Positions 5,021 to 6,105 of a DNA stretch of 6,105 nucleotides are shown here, piece by piece. A program made the position numbers and the translations under genes. Positions within the stretch are counted from its first letter, which is position 1. Each line of letters begins with the position of its first letter. The notes beneath the pieces were generated by a model that saw only the letters and a list, made by a program, of their open reading frames with translations, was not told where the DNA came from and did no database searches. Origin of the DNA: Desulfuromusa sp. (GTDB lineage Bacteria > Desulfobacterota > Desulfuromonadia > Desulfuromonadales > Geopsychrobacteraceae); assembly GCA_021157505.1 (NCBI GenBank), contig JAGGWI010000138.1, positions 1 to 6,105 on the forward strand. Reading direction: 5' to 3'.

Positions 5021-6105
5021 CTAAAGATAATCCTTCCGCTCCAGACAATATCGAGCCATTTTTTCGTTCAGGGTACGCCGGGGCAGATCCAGAGCATCCA
5101 TCACCGCCTGCACATCACCCTTATGTCGGGTCAATGCCTGCTCGAGAAGTAAACGTTCATGCTGGCGCATCAGATTCTGTAATGAAGAACTTTCCGGGGT
5201 TGCAACATCCCGGCTCGGATGACGAAGAACGGATGCCAACCGCTGACCTCTGGGTATTGATGAAAGAACATACCGCTCAGCAATATTTTTCAGTTCACGA
5301 ACATTGCCGGGCCAATCATGGTTCATCAACAGCCCGATATCCGCATCCAGAAGAGAAATTTCCGGACGGTTATAAGTTGCAGCAGCCTGTACCGCAAAAT
5401 GTTCAAATAACAACAGAATATCTTCTCCCCGCTCACGTAGTGGTGGCACCCGGAGCTCAACAACATTGATTCGATAATAGAGATCCTCACGAAAAGTTCC
5501 AGCGGCACATTCAGCAAGCAGATCTTTGCTGGTTGCACTGATCAATCGAATGTCAAGGGGTTGCGGCTCATTACTGCCAATTCTAACCACTTCACGTTCC
5601 TGTAAAGTTCTCAGCACCTTGACCTGCAGGGATAGTGGCATAGTTCCAATTTCATCTAGAAACAGAACCCCCCCCTGTGCATATTCGAACCGTCCGATTC
5701 GACACCGTTCGGCACCGGTAAAGGCTCCCCGTTCATGCCCGAACAGTTCGCTCTCAAATATGCTCTCCGGCACCGCACCACAGTTAACCGCAACATACTT
5801 GCCGGCCTTACGTGCTCCAAAGTCATGTAAGCAACGAGCGGCAATCTCCTTGCCAGTCCCCGTTTCTCCCTGCAGTAAAACTGGAGCATCGGTATCGGCA
5901 ACATCAAGAATCTCCTCACGTAAACGACGAATCCCGGCACTGTTACCGATCAACCGTTGTTCCATGCCAACAGACCCAGCCAAGCGACTGCGCAGCTCAC
6001 GATTTTCCATGATTAATCGACGTTTTTCACCTGCTCTCTGAACAACATCGAGGAGTCTTTCGGGCTCAAACGGTTTTTCGATAAAATCATATGCACCCTT
6101 CTGCA
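5021..6105 (-). CDS. NtrC-family (DctD-like) sigma-54 response regulator, 5' end outside window
   Basis: This is a transcriptional activator of a two-component system that uses ATP hydrolysis to open sigma-54 promoters. The frame stays open past an internal ATG (6010) to the window edge, so 360 C-terminal residues are visible and the start lies outside. The first residues, GAYDFIEKPFEPERL, are the end of a receiver domain with the conserved KPF lysine; the phosphorylated aspartate is out of view. A linker (EKRRLIMENRELRSRL) leads to the AAA+ domain: Walker A GETGTGKE (visible residues 79-86), GAFTGA sigma-54 loop (126-131), Walker B LFLDE (147-151), arginine-finger region FREDLYYR (204-211) and WPGNVREL (254-261). 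The C-terminus has a Fis-type helix-turn-helix (VQAVMDALDLPRRTLNEKMAR). The KPF-linker and LPRRTL segments resemble DctD. Its neighbours suggest it controls the TRAP operon; a sensor kinase is probably encoded upstream. Confidence 0.95.
   Translation of the reverse strand, partial: QKGAYDFIEKPFEPERLLDVVQRAGEKRRLIMENRELRSRLAGSVGMEQRLIGNSAGIRRLREEILDVADTDAPVLLQGETGTGKEIAARCLHDFGARKAGKYVAVNCGAVPESIFESELFGHERGAFTGAERCRIGRFEYAQGGVLFLDEIGTMPLSLQVKVLRTLQEREVVRIGSNEPQPLDIRLISATSKDLLAECAAGTFREDLYYRINVVELRVPPLRERGEDILLLFEHFAVQAAATYNRPEISLLDADIGLLMNHDWPGNVRELKNIAERYVLSSIPRGQRLASVLRHPSRDVATPESSSLQNLMRQHERLLLEQALTRHKGDVQAVMDALDLPRRTLNEKMARYCLERKDYL

Noticed and set aside
4802..5152. 116-codon plus-strand open frame in the intergenic region
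   Set aside because: It runs through the hairpin repeats and into the antisense of the regulator, and it has no ribosome binding site. It looks like translated repeat sequence.
5021..6010. Regulator starting at ATG 6010 as a receiver-less activator
   Set aside because: The frame stays open upstream and encodes the end of a receiver domain with KPF, so 6010 is an internal methionine.
5526..6041. 171-codon plus-strand open frame opposite the regulator
   Set aside because: It is antisense to the AAA+ domain, rich in Ser, Arg and Pro, and has no family features.

Overview
The window carries four genes, all read leftward (minus strand). Going downstream, from the right edge, they are: the 3' part of an NtrC/DctD-type sigma-54 response regulator (5021 to beyond 6105); a 482-base intergenic control and repeat region; a TAXI-type TRAP solute-binding protein (3504-4538) with its fused 4TM/12TM TRAP permease (1355-3439); and prfB, encoding peptide chain release factor 2 (100-1195).

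The central unit is a regulated uptake system. The SBP gene is preceded on the coding strand by a near-perfect sigma-54 promoter (TGGCAC-N5-TTGC, 4603-4617). About 80 bases further upstream is a perfect 20-bp palindrome (4698-4717) at a distance typical of enhancers for sigma-54 activators. The gene next door encodes such an activator, with intact ATPase, GAFTGA and Fis-type DNA-binding motifs. The inferred circuit is: an unseen sensor kinase phosphorylates the regulator, the regulator binds the palindrome and opens the sigma-54 promoter, and the SBP and permease are made for sodium- or proton-driven import of a small organic acid. A strong intrinsic terminator lies between SBP and permease, its U-tract almost touching the permease ribosome binding site. 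It probably sets a high SBP:permease ratio.

prfB is a separate unit with its own leader. It keeps the autoregulatory +1 programmed frameshift (Shine-Dalgarno-like GGAGG, then CTT TGA C). The annotated product should therefore start at 1195 and be 364 residues, not the shorter in-frame piece from 1098.

The intergenic regions hold several palindromic elements: a pair of REP-like palindromes directly after prfB (22-96), a long hairpin directly after the regulator stop (4977-5017), and a composite run of hairpins (about 4792-4976) that resembles dispersed non-coding repeats of proteobacterial genomes. No transposase, tRNA, rRNA or CRISPR array is visible.

The organism is a Gram-negative proteobacterium of moderate GC content. 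The release-factor sequence, sigma-54/TRAP-TAXI content and intergenic repeats suggest a marine or sediment relative of Desulfuromonadales/Geobacterales. That placement is an impression and was not tested by any search. Nothing here is a wholly new system. The most notable parts are the sigma-54 control of a TAXI transporter and the repeat-rich leader region.
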